From: JANXQG01 sp963719885 | GTDB taxonomy: Bacteria; Planctomycetota; Planctomycetia; Pirellulales; Thermoguttaceae | Assembly: GCA_963719885.1 (NCBI GenBank) | Contig: CAVRDP010000035.1 | Coordinates: 124,001 to 188,000 of the forward strand | Direction of reading: 5' to 3' | DNA: 64,000 nucleotides | Shown here: positions 26,024-35,799 of the stretch, piece by piece | Layout of the letters: each line of letters starts with the position of its first letter | Numbering within the stretch: the first letter of the stretch is position 1 | Translations under genes and position numbers: made by a program | Notes under the pieces: model-generated | What the model was told of the DNA's origin: nothing | Seen by the model: the letters and a program-made list of their open reading frames with translations, nothing else | The model's database searches: none

Positions 26024-28610
26024 TGCTCGCCCCCTTGCCGATCGACGAAGTCCTGCCGCAGATCGTGGCCGCCTTGCGCACTTCCAGGGCGGTCGTCCTG
26101 CGAGCGCCGACGGGGGCGGGCAAAACGACCCGCGTGCCGCCGGCCGTGCTCGATGCGGGATCTGGCCCGCGGCGGTTCGATCGTGGTCTTGCAGCCCCGC
26201 CGCCTGACCGCGCAGGGCCTGTGCGCGGCGGATCGCTTTCGAGCGCGGCGTGATCATTGGGCGACGAGGTCGGCTACCAGGTCCGCTTCGATCGCTGCAT
26301 GGGACCGAAGACACGGATCAAGGTCGTCACCGAAGGCATCTTCCTCCGCATGCTCCAGGACGACCCCTTCCTGGAATCGGTCGCCGCGGTCGTATTCGAC
26401 GAATTCCACGAGCGGAGCCTCAACAGCGACCTGGCCCTGGCCATGGTCCGCCGCGTGCAGGAAACCGTCCGGCCGGAGTTGAAACTGCGTGGTGATGTCG
26501 GCCACGCTGGCCGCGGAACCGATCGCCCGCTGGCTCGGCGATTGCCCTGTGGTGGAAAGCCGAGGGCGGCTGCATCCCGTGGAGATTCGCTACCTGGAAG
26601 ACCTGCAACGCCGCCCGCTCGCCGACCGTGCGGCCGACGCCGTGGAGCAAATCCTCGATCGTACGCCGGGCGACGTGCTCGTCTTTCTGCCGGGCGTGGG
26701 CGAGATCCGGCAGACGGCACGGCGGCTGGAACTGCTGGCCGCCGCGCGGGACCTGGCCGTGCTGCCGCTTTACGGCGATCTGCCGGCCGAGAAGCAGGAC
26801 GAAGTCCTCGGGCCGATCGGCCGCCGCAAGGTCGTCTTGTCGACGAACGTCGCGGAAACCTCGCTCACCATCGAAGGCATCACGGCCGTGGTCGATACGG
26901 GCCTGGCCCGATCGCTGTTCTTCGATCCGCACGTCGGCATGGACCGGCTGCAGCTTGATGCCGATCTCGCAGGCCTCGGCCGATCAGCGGGCGGGCCGCG
27001 CCGGCCGCACGCAGCCGGGCGTTTGTCTGCGGCTGTGGGCCGAGCGGACCCATCGCCAGCGGCCCGCGGGCGATGAGCCGGAGATTCGCCGCCTCGACCT
27101 GGCCGGACCGATGCTGGAACTCCGCGTGTGGGGCGAGAGCGATTTGCAGGCGTTTCCCTGGTTCGAAGCCCCGCCGGCCGCGTCGCTGGAACAGGCCGAC
27201 GCGCTGCTGAAGCGGCTCGGGGCGATCGATGCGGCGGGAAACGTCACCGAATTGGGGAAGCTCGATGGCCCGGCTGCCGGTCAGTCCGCGACTGGCCCGC
27301 ATGTTGTTGGAAGGGTATCGGCTCGGCCAGGCGGAGGCCGTGGCGCTGGCCGCGGCGTTGCTCAGCGAGCGCGATCCGTTTGGCCGTGGCGAGGATGACC
27401 GTAGGATAGGTTTTCAATCGTCCGGCGGCTGCCGATTCCGATTCGGACGTCTACGATCGCGTGGCGGCCCTGGAAGATTTCGCGGAGTCCGGCCGCACGG
27501 ATTCGCCCTTGGGGCGGATCCATCGCGCGACGGCCCAATTCGTGCTGCACGTCCGCGATCAACTGCTCCGCGAATTGCGGCAAAGTAGACGGCACACGCC
27601 GTGTGCCGCTTTCCCGCACACGGCGTGTGCGGCCTACGTTGCCCCGCCCGCCGAGGCCGTTCGTCGCGGGCTCTTGGCCGCGTTTCCCGATCGGCTGGTG
27701 CGGCGGAGCGGTCCCGGCAGCCGCTTCGGACGCATGGTCGGCGGCCGGGGCGTGCGCGTGGTCGAATCGAGCGCCGTCCGCAATGCGCCGCTGTTTCTGG
27801 CAGTGGACGTCGATCGTGGCGGGTCGGAAGCCCTGGTCCGGCAGGCCTCGGCCATCGAGCGCGACTGGCTGCCCGCCGATCGGCTTGCCTTGCGGACCGA
27901 GGTCGAGTTCGACGCGGCGAGCCGTCGCGTGATCGCCCGTCGCCGCGTTTACTGGGAAGACCTGCTCTTGGAAGAAAGTCCGGCGCAGTTGCCGGACGGC
28001 GATGAAGTCGCCGCGACTGCTCGCCGCCGCAGCCGCGCAATCGCTCGAGGAGGTCTTTCCGTGGGACGACGCGGAGACGGCCGAGTTTGTCAACCGTGTT
28101 CGCTGCCTCGCCCAATGGATGCCGGAGTTGGAGTTGCCCGCGTTCGATGCGGCCGGGCTCCAGGCCGTTTTGCCCCGAGTATGCCATGGCTGCCGGTCGC
28201 TGGACGAGCTGCGCAAGGCCCCGTGGCTGGCGCACCTGCAAGCCGCGTTGACCCCCGAGCAGCAACGGGTTTTGGCCCGCGAGGCCCCGGAGCGGATCGA
28301 GGTGCCCAGCGGCAGCCGCATCAAGCTGCACTACGAGCCGGGCAAGCCGCCGGTGTTGGCCGTGCGGATCCAGGAGATCTTCGGCATGTTGGAAACGCCG
28401 CGGGTGGCCGGTCGCCGCGTGCCGGTGCTCTTGCATCTCCTGGCCCCCAACGGTCGGCCGCAACAGGTGACCGACGACCTGGCCAGTTTCTGGCGGACGA
28501 CCTATCATCAGGTCCGCAAGGATCTGCGCCGCCGCTATCCCAAGCACGCCTGGCCGGAAGACCCGTATCAGGCCACCGCGGAGAAAAGACCGGGGAGGAA
28601 GGGACCATGA
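26020..28610 (+). CDS. hrpB: ATP-dependent helicase HrpB, at least seven frameshifts
   Basis: DEAH-family RNA helicase, about 860 residues when joined. Blocks in order: LRAPTGAGKTTRVPPAVLDA (Walker A), GGSIVVLQPRRLTA, VVTEGIFLRMLQDD, VVFDEFHERSLNSDL (motif II), VMSATLAAEPI (motif III), VLVFLPGVGEIRQT, LSTNVAETSLTIEGITAVVD, QRAGRAGRTQPGVCLRLW (motif VI). The HrpB-specific C-terminus follows, ending TYHQVRKDLRRRYPKHAWPE. Shifts lie near 26160, 26220, 26255, 26488, 26960, 27265, 27415 and 28000. Every block is well conserved, so indel errors are the simplest reading. A palindromic repeat codes an in-frame insert near 27590. The stop overlaps the next methyltransferase start by ATGA. Confidence 0.8.
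27584..27640 (+). repeat. REP-like palindrome inserted in hrpB
   Basis: GGCACACGCCGTGTGCC followed by ctttccc and GCACACGGCGTGTGCGG: two head-to-head near-palindromes. They code RRHTPCAAFPHTACAAYV in frame, a Cys/His-rich peptide that does not fit the helicase. The core is shared with the element at 23102. Confidence 0.65.
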
Positions 28611-29362
28611 ATGCCAACACCTTCAATCAACTGACCCACATTTACGAGGCGATGATCGATTGGCCAACGCGCCTGTCGACGGAAGAGCCGTTCTATCGCC
28701 ACTGGTTCCAGCAGGCGGGGGTCAAGCGTGTGGCTGATGTGGCCTGCGGCACAGGACACCATGCGGCCATGTTCCAAGGCTGGGGCCTCGAGGTGGAAGC
28801 GTCCGATCTCAGTCCGGCGATGATCGAGCAGGCCCAGGCCGGCTTCGGCGAGCCGCCGCGACTCCGCTGGGCTGTGCGCGGTTTTGACGAACCGATCCCT
28901 GCGGCCGGATCGTGGGATGCGGTCGTCTGCGTGGGAAACTCCTTGGCCCTGGCGCCCGACCTGGCGACGGTGCGAACGGCCATCGCCCGGATAATGGAAG
29001 CCTTGCGGCCGGGGGGCGTTCTGCTGGTGCAGGTTCTCAATCTCTGGCGGCTGCCGGACGGTCCGTGTGTCTGGCAGAAATGCCATCGCACCCGGCTGCC
29101 GCAAGGCAATGTGTTGATCCTCAAAGGCATACACCGCTGCGGCGAACAAGGATATGTCGAGTTGGTCGTTGCCGATCCCAGCGGCGGGCCACTCTTGGCC
29201 CATGAGTCGCCGCGGTTTCTCGGCCTGGAAAGCGGCAAACTGGAGACCATGGCGCGCCAGGCCGGCGCGTCACAGGTTCAGTTCTTTGGCGGCTATACGG
29301 CACAGCCGTTCCACCGCGAGACCAGCATCGATCTGGTCATGGTGGCAAGGGAAGAGAACTGA
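28607..29362 (+). CDS. class I SAM-dependent methyltransferase
   Basis: 251 residues from the ATG at 28607, preceded by GGGGAGGAAGG. Motif I is VADVACGTGHHAAMF, the acidic loop is VEASDLSPAMIEQAQ, motif IV is WDAVVCVGNSLAL, and LRPGGVLLVQVLNLW closes the core. The C-terminal part (YVELVVADP, FFGGYTAQPFHRETSIDLVM) resembles small-molecule methyltransferases of the UbiE/glycine N-methyltransferase type. The start overlaps the hrpB stop by ATGA. The long in-frame extension upstream is hrpB sequence and was rejected. Substrate unknown. Confidence 0.75.
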   Translation: MNANTFNQLTHIYEAMIDWPTRLSTEEPFYRHWFQQAGVKRVADVACGTGHHAAMFQGWGLEVEASDLSPAMIEQAQAGFGEPPRLRWAVRGFDEPIPAAGSWDAVVCVGNSLALAPDLATVRTAIARIMEALRPGGVLLVQVLNLWRLPDGPCVWQKCHRTRLPQGNVLILKGIHRCGEQGYVELVVADPSGGPLLAHESPRFLGLESGKLETMARQAGASQVQFFGGYTAQPFHRETSIDLVMVAREEN

Positions 29363-29365
29363 ACT

Positions 29366-30268
29366 TTACTTGGCCTTAGCCTTTTCAACCTTCAAGCATT
29401 CCGCGGCCGTGATGATGCCGTCATGGTTCAGGTCATAGCGGGCGAACTCCGCTACCTTCTCCGGCGTCCAGTGGTCGGTGAACTCGGCCATCGTGACTTG
29501 CCCTTCGCCGTTGACGTCCTTTTCCAGGAACCAGTCGGGCAGTCCTTTGGGCAAGCGCTCACGGGCCGTGAGAAAACGGCCCGGTTTTCGTGGCGACGAT
29601 TTCGCATCCGCCGGGGACGACGCCGGTGGCGACACCCCTGCCGGCGGTGCGGCCGAGGCCTGGGAAGGAACGACTGGACCGGAAGGGGAAGCCACCGTCA
29701 AAGCGGTACCGGCCGTGCCCGAAACAGCCAAAACGACCGGATTGGCGGCCGAAGAGTTAAGGGAACCGCCACCCGAGGTAGACAGTGTAAGGCCAGAGGC
29801 AGGAGGGACAGTCGCCGCAACACCCACGTTTGGCGGCGGCGTCACCACCGCAGCCGGCGATGCCCCGCCTTGCGGCGCTCCGCCGGAACTTGATGGGGTC
29901 CCGCCACCGCTTGCATTGCCTCTTGACCGATGGTAGGCCTCGTAGCCTTGCATGATTTCCGAAATCGCCATCGGGTAGTGCGGTTCCTTTCCCATCCGGC
30001 TGAAAATTCGGTCGAGAAGACCCTTGGTATTAGGATCGCTGGCCTCGTCCGGATCGATCATCCCATTGCCGTTGGCGTCCGCTCTTTTCAGGAAATCCGC
30101 GGTACGGGCCATTCGCTGCGTGATTTCGTCATTCGACATGGGGCGATTGTCGTCCCGCCGCCCCCCGCGGCCGCGGTAGCGTCCCTGTCCCAGGGCGGGT
30201 TGTCCGGCCACGAACTGGAAAAATGACAGAACTGCAATTATAATGTAGATTTTAGCGGCTGATGACAT
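29366..30268 (-). CDS. secreted EF-hand protein, paralogue 1
   Basis: 300 residues with a signal peptide (IYIIIAVLSFFQFVAGQPAL). There is an EF-hand loop DANGNGMIDPDE near residue 65, then a Ser/Pro/Ala/Val-rich linker of about 110 residues. A conserved C-terminal block follows: GRFLTARERLPKGLPDWFLE, a second EF-hand DVNGEGQVTMAEF, HWTPEKVAEFARYDLNHDGI and a third EF-hand. It is closely related in its last 75 residues to the gene at 41327. It is divergent from gspE, 163 bases apart. Calcium binding is well supported; a link to the secretion system is inferred from position. Confidence 0.75.
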   Translation of the reverse strand: MSSAAKIYIIIAVLSFFQFVAGQPALGQGRYRGRGGRRDDNRPMSNDEITQRMARTADFLKRADANGNGMIDPDEASDPNTKGLLDRIFSRMGKEPHYPMAISEIMQGYEAYHRSRGNASGGGTPSSSGGAPQGGASPAAVVTPPPNVGVAATVPPASGLTLSTSGGGSLNSSAANPVVLAVSGTAGTALTVASPSGPVVPSQASAAPPAGVSPPASSPADAKSSPRKPGRFLTARERLPKGLPDWFLEKDVNGEGQVTMAEFTDHWTPEKVAEFARYDLNHDGIITAAECLKVEKAKAK

Positions 30269-30431
30269 GCGGTTTGCTCCTTTCTATTACTTTAACACCG
30301 GCCGGCCCGATTTGCATCGGAAGAAATCGAGACTCTTTCCTTTTTGCAGGGTTTATTACTATAGGCAGCCAATGGCGACAGCACGGAAGGTCCGTCCGCA
30401 CTGAATTTCGCCTGGATGGGTGGTGGAATTG

Positions 30432-32119
30432 ATGGATGTCGGCGAAATGCTTTTCCGCAAAGGCCTGTTGGATACGCAGCAGCTCGAACAAGCGGCGCTG
30501 CCCAGACCGAGGGGGTGCGCCTCGACCAGGCCGCCGTTCAACTCGGATTCCTCAGCGAAGAGACGGCCTTGCGGGCCTTGGCCAACGAGGTAGGACTCGA
30601 ATTCGTCGACCTGGTCGACGCCGAAGTCGATCTCAGCCTCCTGAAAGACTTTCCCGCGCGTTTCGTGCACCGCGAGTCGCTCTTCCCCATCCGCCGCAAT
30701 AACGGACATCTCATCGTTGCCACCAGCGATCCCTTCAACTTGTACCCCTTGGACGAGTTGAGCGTGGCAACCGGGCTGACCGTGGTGCCGGTGCTGGCCA
30801 GCCGCGAAGAGATTGCCAAGCGAATCAAGAACCACCTGGGAGTCGGCAGCGAAACGATCGACGGTCTCTTGGCGGCCACCGACGACCGCATCGAACTCGA
30901 CCAGCCCGTTGACGACGATGCCGAACTCTCGGAGATGGCCCAGGAACCGTCGGTCGTGCGGCTGGTCAACGAGATCCTGCTGGAGGCCATCGATCTGCGG
31001 GCCAGCGACGTGCACATTGAATCGCAGCACTCCGGATTGAGGGTCCGTTACCGCATCGACGGCGTGCTGCACCTGCAGCCGATGCCGCCGGAGATCCACC
31101 GTTTTCAGGCCGCGATCATCAGTCGTTTGAAGATCATGTCGCGGTTGAACATCGCCGAGCGACGCCTGCCGCAGGACGGCCGCATCCAACTCCGCACGAG
31201 CGGACGCGAGGTCGATATCCGCGTCTCCGTGATTCCCATGATCCACGGCGAAGGAATCGTCCTCCGCTTGTTGGACAAGGGGGCCATGGAATTCAAACTG
31301 GGTAAACTGGGCATGGAGCCGGACCTGTATGCCAAGTTCCATGAGTTGATCCAGTTGCCGCACGGGATCATCCTGGTCACCGGACCGACCGGTTCCGGCA
31401 AGAGCACCACGCTCTACAGCTCGCTCTTGGAAATCAAGAACGACGAGACCAAAATCATTACCACCGAGGATCCGGTGGAGTACCAGTTGGACGGCATCAA
31501 CCAGATCCAAGTACACCCCAAGATCGGGCTGACGTTCGGCACGTCGCTGAGGAGCATTTTGCGCCACGACCCGGACATCATCCTAGTGGGCGAAATCCGT
31601 GACTTGGAAACGGCCGAGAACGCAATCCAAGCCTCGCTGACGGGCCATCTCGTGTTCAGCACACTGCACACCAACGACGCGGCGGGGGCCTACACGCGGT
31701 TGGTCGACATGGGCCTGGAGCCGTTCCTGGTTTCCAGCACGGTCGAGGCGGTCATGGCCCAGCGCCTGGTCCGCACGCTCTGCAAGCATTGCAAGCAGCC
31801 CTACCATCCGGCCGGCAATGAACTTCCTGCCGATTTCCCCCGCGACAAGTTAGGCGGCAACCCGCTGTATCGGGCCGTCGGTTGTCGCGAATGCCGCCAA
31901 GTGGGCTATCGCGGCCGCGTCGGGTTGTATGAATTGCTGGTAACCACCGAAGAGATTCGGAATTTGTCGCACGAGCGGGTCAGCAGTTGGGCCATCCAAA
32001 AGGAGGCGATCCGCCAAGGCATGCGCACGCTCCGCGATGACGGCTGGGTGAAGGTCCTCGACGGGCGGACCACGGTCGACGAAGTGCTGCGGGTGACCAA
32101 AGGCAAGGTTGAGGCCTGA
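30432..32119 (+). CDS. gspE: type II secretion ATPase GspE/PilB, one N-terminal frameshift
   Basis: Cytoplasmic motor ATPase of the type II secretion/type IV pilus superfamily, about 562 residues. The N-terminus MDVGEMLFRKGLLDTQQLEQ lies in another frame from 30432. A one-base loss near 30500 joins it to GVRLDQAAVQLGFLSEETAL. Core motifs: VHIESQHSGLRVRYRIDGVL, Walker A ILVTGPTGSGKSTTLYSSL, Asp box ITTEDPVEYQLDGINQIQV, Walker B ILRHDPDIILVGEIRDLETA, His box GHLVFSTLHTNDA. The zinc-binding CKHC ... CREC tetracysteine is present. It is separated from gspF-K by 10 kb of cytochrome genes. Confidence 0.9.
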
Positions 32120-32127
32120 ATCGAATC

Positions 32128-35100
32128 TTAGTCCGCGCCCCTGCCGCGCGGCCAGACCGCCAGGCCCACATAGAGGAACTGGACCGAGCACAGCACGCCG
32201 GCCAGGTAGGCCTGTCCGCCACCCCCGGTGAATCCATAGCTGTGCAGGCTGCCCGCGCCCATAAAGTTGACCCCGTACCAGGCCATCAGGACCAGCGCGA
32301 AACCGACGGCGGAAAGGGCGGCCAAGCCGCGGTTGCCCACCCAACCCACGCAGCGTGCGTGCAGCACGGCGAGGTAGATCAAGAGCGTGATCAGGGCCCA
32401 GACCTCCTTTCGGTCCCAACTCCAAAACCGCCCCCAGGCGTCGTCGGCCCACATCGCGCCCAGGACCGTGCCGGTTTCCAAAAGGAGGACGCCGGCAAAG
32501 AGCGTCCAGTAGGTGACCCTGGCCAGCGCGTCCATCGTGGCCTCGTCCTTCGATCGGGCCAGATAGAAGCCCAAGGCGCTATTGCCAATGATCCAGGCCA
32601 AGGCAAAGGCGGCGTAGCTGGCCATGACTGTTATGACGTGGATGGCCAGCCAATAGTTGCTCCGCAGCACCGGCATCAGCGGCTGGACACTTGGATCGAA
32701 CGCTATCGCCAAGAGCAGGGCCAGTGTGGAGATCGCGGCCGCCGCGGCCAGGATCATCCGCTTGCGGTAGACGACTGTGAAGATCAGGCCGAAAACGGCG
32801 GTCCCCAGCCCCACGGAGAGCACCGACTCGTACATGTTGGTCACCGGGGCCCGCCCCGCAATGGCCATTCGCATGCCGAAGCCTACGAGCATCGCCGCGA
32901 CCCCGCCAAGGAACACCGCGACCGCGCCGACATAGGCCCACTTTCGGGCAGCGACCATGCTCAGCAGCACGCCCAGGCAGGCGACGAGCATCAGCACCCA
33001 GGCAACACGGAACGGCGCCCAGTGGTTGTAGGCCACCTCCAGGTCCATGGCCGACTGCGAGGGGTAATCGCCCAGTTCCGGCCCGACGTCGCGCAGCGTG
33101 GCGAGGAGATCCACGGTGGCCTGATGGAAAGCCTGGGGATCGCCGGCCACATAAGCATCCCGCGCCTGCTGGAACTTCTCCTTGACCTGGCGCAGTCTTC
33201 CGCCCGGATCGTTATTATCGTCAAACCTCGTGAGCATCAGGCGCAGGACCGACACCCATTGCTCGTTTTCGCTGTTGGGCAGGGGCGCGATTTCGAGTTT
33301 TCTCCCGCTGCGGTGTTCTTCGTAGATCGCCAGGCGACCGGCCACGTCCAGGACGGCTTTGTCCATGGATGCGGTGGGAGGCGTCATGCGCGAGGAAAGC
33401 TGCTGCGCCATCGCCATGAGCGTCAGCTTCCCATGGGCATGCGGCTCCTCGATTTCCGCCTCGCGCAGGTCGTGGGCCGAGATGTAGGTCTGGCCGTCGG
33501 CCATATTCAGGGCCTTGCGCAGCTCGAGCGACTTGACCAGGATCAGCGGCTCGAGGTCCCACTTGTTCGCGTCTTGGCCCTCATAGTCGAACAACAGGCT
33601 CAGATACAGTCCTGTCGCGTCCAGGGTTCGGCCAGTTTCCGGGTCGGTGAAACTGGTCCGGTTTCCGATGCGCCCGAAGGTTTCCGTGGCCAGGGTATCC
33701 AGGGGCTTGCGGCGTCCACGGTCCTGCACGGGCAGCGACCGCCACGGTTTCCAGTCCATGCCCTCTTCCGAAGTGCGCGCGGCCATTCCCGCCGCGCTCA
33801 CCGACAGCACCATCAAGAAAGGGAGGAAGGGGGATAGGGAGAGGGGGAGATGGGGAGATTCAGCCATTGTCCCCTTCTCCCCCTCTCCCCCTCTCCCCTT
33901 CTCCCTATCTCTCCTTCTCCCGCCTGCCTTGCGACAGAGGACCAGCAGCGTGCCCACGCACGTCATCAGAGAGCCGAGATATTTCAACCCCCGGCCGGGA
34001 TCATGGGCCACCATGAACACCGAGGCGGGTTTTGCTCCTGGCTCTTCGCGAAAACCGGACTGGTAGAAGACGAACTTGCCATAGGCCAGGGGGTGGTTCG
34101 TCCAAATCTCCCGCCGACCATCGGTAGATGGTGCCCGGTCCGTCTGGCGGGACTTATCGATCACTCGAACCTTGCTGGCGAACGAGGCGTGACCCATGCC
34201 GCCGGGGTTCAGGCTGTGCTCGAACTCTTCCAAGCGCAGAGAAAAGCCCAGTGGGTAGTATGCGTTGCCGAAGGCGATGGCCAGCGGACCATCGGGCGTG
34301 GCGAGTCGCCGGGTCCCGTACTCCTTGTCGTTCTGTTGCAGCCAGACCTCTTGGGTTTCGCCCCCGGCGGTCACCTCCAGGCACGCGGTGGCCGGCGACC
34401 CGGCGACTTCTTCTTCATTCCCGGCGGCCGGCTGGAAGGTCACCTGGCGGCGGGCGTGCGGCAGGTAGGCCATCAGCACCGCCTTCCCGGGAGTACCCAG
34501 GAGCCCAGCCCCCGCCGGCAGTTCCAACTCGTCGCCCGCGTGGACCTCGCCCCGCGACTGATATTTGCCCCCGCTGCCGACGCGACAGTAGAGCTTGCCG
34601 TCGGGCGTTTCCAGAAACTCGACTCCGGCGGGGGCCTTGCAGGCAGGGTGGTGATAGCAGAATTTCACGGGGCAAGTCGGCCCGTGAAGTTCCTCGAAGT
34701 TCTGGAACGGGTAGTGGGCGAAGGCGAGTTTCCGGATGGGTTCTTTTTGGTCGGGTACGCGGATTCGCAATTCCAAAAGCGGGTTGGCCGGGGCGTTACC
34801 CTCGGAACCCAAGTGGCGGTTGGCATCCACTTTGGCGTTAGGCAGGTACTGGACGATTTCGACCGAGACCTTGCCATCGCCCAGGTCGATCTTCTTGCCG
34901 ATGTTCGCGCCCACCGGGATCCGCCGGACGCGCCCGGCATAGTGCAGAGAGAGGACGCCGCGAGGATCCATGTCTTCTTCCGGAGGCTTGAGGAAGTCCT
35001 CCTGCATGGAGGCCGCCGGCGCGCGCTGGAACTCCAGTCGAATATGGTCCATTGTCACCTCGGGGCGGAAGGGGTTGGCCACCAACCACCGCCCCTCGTC

Positions 35101-35799
35101 CGCCGACCCGCAACCCGGAGTACCGGGTGCCCCCGGGTGCCCCGCCCCGGCGTCTGCCACGGCAAGCTTCAAGGCCGACGGCGACTTCCCCGAATCGTCG
35201 GCGACCCAATCCTCGTGCCTTTCGGCATGGCGGTAGAACCTGGTCAGTTTCAGGTGTACGCCGCTCCCTTGGCCCAAGTCCAACGGTTCGCCCTCCCGCC
35301 GATCGACAGGGCCCGGAGAGAAGGCAAACGCGGCCGGCCAGCGGTCAGGCCGGCCCTGCCCTCCCGTCCACTCCGCCTTGAACTGGCAGCGGTCGCTCAA
35401 CTCCATCCGGTCGGCTGCCTCGCCTTCGCCAAGAACGAGTCGCCCTTCGATCCCGTCGCGGAAGGTCCAGGCCGCTCCGGCCAGCAACACCAGCAGGCCG
35501 ACATGGGTCGCCAGGAAGGGAATTTGGCCCATTTTCCAGGGAAAGCGGACGATCGTTGCGGCCACCACGTTCACAGCCAGCACGCCCAGCAACCCGGCGA
35601 ACCACGGGCTATGATAGACGTACCACAGCACGTAGTCCCTCCCCTTGGCGACCTCGACGAAAGTGGCAACGGCAGCGACTGTGGCAAGGACCACGATCAG
35701 GACCACGGCGAGTTTCACCGAAGCCAGCCAACGCAACGGCCAGGGGGCCCACGGGCGGATTGTCGGGCTGTCCGAGGTCAGGCACGGAGAAGACGTCAT
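32128..35799 (-). CDS. ResB-CcsA fusion, cytochrome c synthase (system II)
   Basis: 1223 residues. The N-terminal half is ResB/Ccs1-like: TM helices (LASVKLAVVLIVVLATVAAV, IPFLATHVGLLVLLAGAAWT), then a large periplasmic domain. The C-terminal half is CcsA: WGxxW haem motif AWGRFWSWDRKEVWALITLL, conserved His in LAIHVITVMASYAAFA and GAGSLHSYGFTGGG, about eight TM helices. Together they attach haem to CxxCH apocytochromes. The start is set at the ATG (35799) overlapping the upstream ResB stop by ATGA. The fusion junction near residue 640-660 is a Gly/Arg/Glu-rich stretch coded by a purine tract. Two hairpin elements lie in the periplasmic domain. Fused CcsBA is known in some bacteria. Confidence 0.85.
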   Translation of the reverse strand: MTSSPCLTSDSPTIRPWAPWPLRWLASVKLAVVLIVVLATVAAVATFVEVAKGRDYVLWYVYHSPWFAGLLGVLAVNVVAATIVRFPWKMGQIPFLATHVGLLVLLAGAAWTFRDGIEGRLVLGEGEAADRMELSDRCQFKAEWTGGQGRPDRWPAAFAFSPGPVDRREGEPLDLGQGSGVHLKLTRFYRHAERHEDWVADDSGKSPSALKLAVADAGAGHPGAPGTPGCGSADEGRWLVANPFRPEVTMDHIRLEFQRAPAASMQEDFLKPPEEDMDPRGVLSLHYAGRVRRIPVGANIGKKIDLGDGKVSVEIVQYLPNAKVDANRHLGSEGNAPANPLLELRIRVPDQKEPIRKLAFAHYPFQNFEELHGPTCPVKFCYHHPACKAPAGVEFLETPDGKLYCRVGSGGKYQSRGEVHAGDELELPAGAGLLGTPGKAVLMAYLPHARRQVTFQPAAGNEEEVAGSPATACLEVTAGGETQEVWLQQNDKEYGTRRLATPDGPLAIAFGNAYYPLGFSLRLEEFEHSLNPGGMGHASFASKVRVIDKSRQTDRAPSTDGRREIWTNHPLAYGKFVFYQSGFREEPGAKPASVFMVAHDPGRGLKYLGSLMTCVGTLLVLCRKAGGRRRDREKGRGGEGEKGTMAESPHLPLSLSPFLPFLMVLSVSAAGMAARTSEEGMDWKPWRSLPVQDRGRRKPLDTLATETFGRIGNRTSFTDPETGRTLDATGLYLSLLFDYEGQDANKWDLEPLILVKSLELRKALNMADGQTYISAHDLREAEIEEPHAHGKLTLMAMAQQLSSRMTPPTASMDKAVLDVAGRLAIYEEHRSGRKLEIAPLPNSENEQWVSVLRLMLTRFDDNNDPGGRLRQVKEKFQQARDAYVAGDPQAFHQATVDLLATLRDVGPELGDYPSQSAMDLEVAYNHWAPFRVAWVLMLVACLGVLLSMVAARKWAYVGAVAVFLGGVAAMLVGFGMRMAIAGRAPVTNMYESVLSVGLGTAVFGLIFTVVYRKRMILAAAAAISTLALLLAIAFDPSVQPLMPVLRSNYWLAIHVITVMASYAAFALAWIIGNSALGFYLARSKDEATMDALARVTYWTLFAGVLLLETGTVLGAMWADDAWGRFWSWDRKEVWALITLLIYLAVLHARCVGWVGNRGLAALSAVGFALVLMAWYGVNFMGAGSLHSYGFTGGGGQAYLAGVLCSVQFLYVGLAVWPRGRGAD
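33820..33930. repeat. purine/pyrimidine inverted tract at the ResB-CcsA junction
   Basis: A run of G/A-rich DNA (ggaagggggatagggagagg onward) is followed after a short spacer by C/T-rich DNA that pairs with it (ccccttctccccctctcccc onward). It codes the low-complexity REKGRGGEGEKG segment. It can form a long hairpin or non-B structure. Confidence 0.6.
34115..34136 (-). repeat. variable-stem hairpin element, copy d (inside ResB-CcsA)
   Basis: Minus strand GGGCACC-ATC-TACC-GAT-GGTCG. The arm has changed from ATG/CAT to ATC/GAT and both sides have changed together. Confidence 0.75.
35111..35132 (-). repeat. variable-stem hairpin element, copy g (inside ResB-CcsA)
   Basis: Minus strand GGGCACC-CGG-TACT-CCG-GGTTG, coding GAPGTPG in a periplasmic loop. 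A partial extra GGCACCCGG lies beside it. Confidence 0.7.

Noticed and set aside
26020..28610. Several independent small genes instead of one hrpB
   Set aside because: Conserved helicase motifs appear in the right order and spacing across frames, so one frameshifted gene explains them better.
34480..34510. Possible degenerate hairpin-family member (GGGCTCC-TGG-GTACT-CCC)
   Set aside because: The arms do not pair and the GGTCG end is missing. It was not counted.
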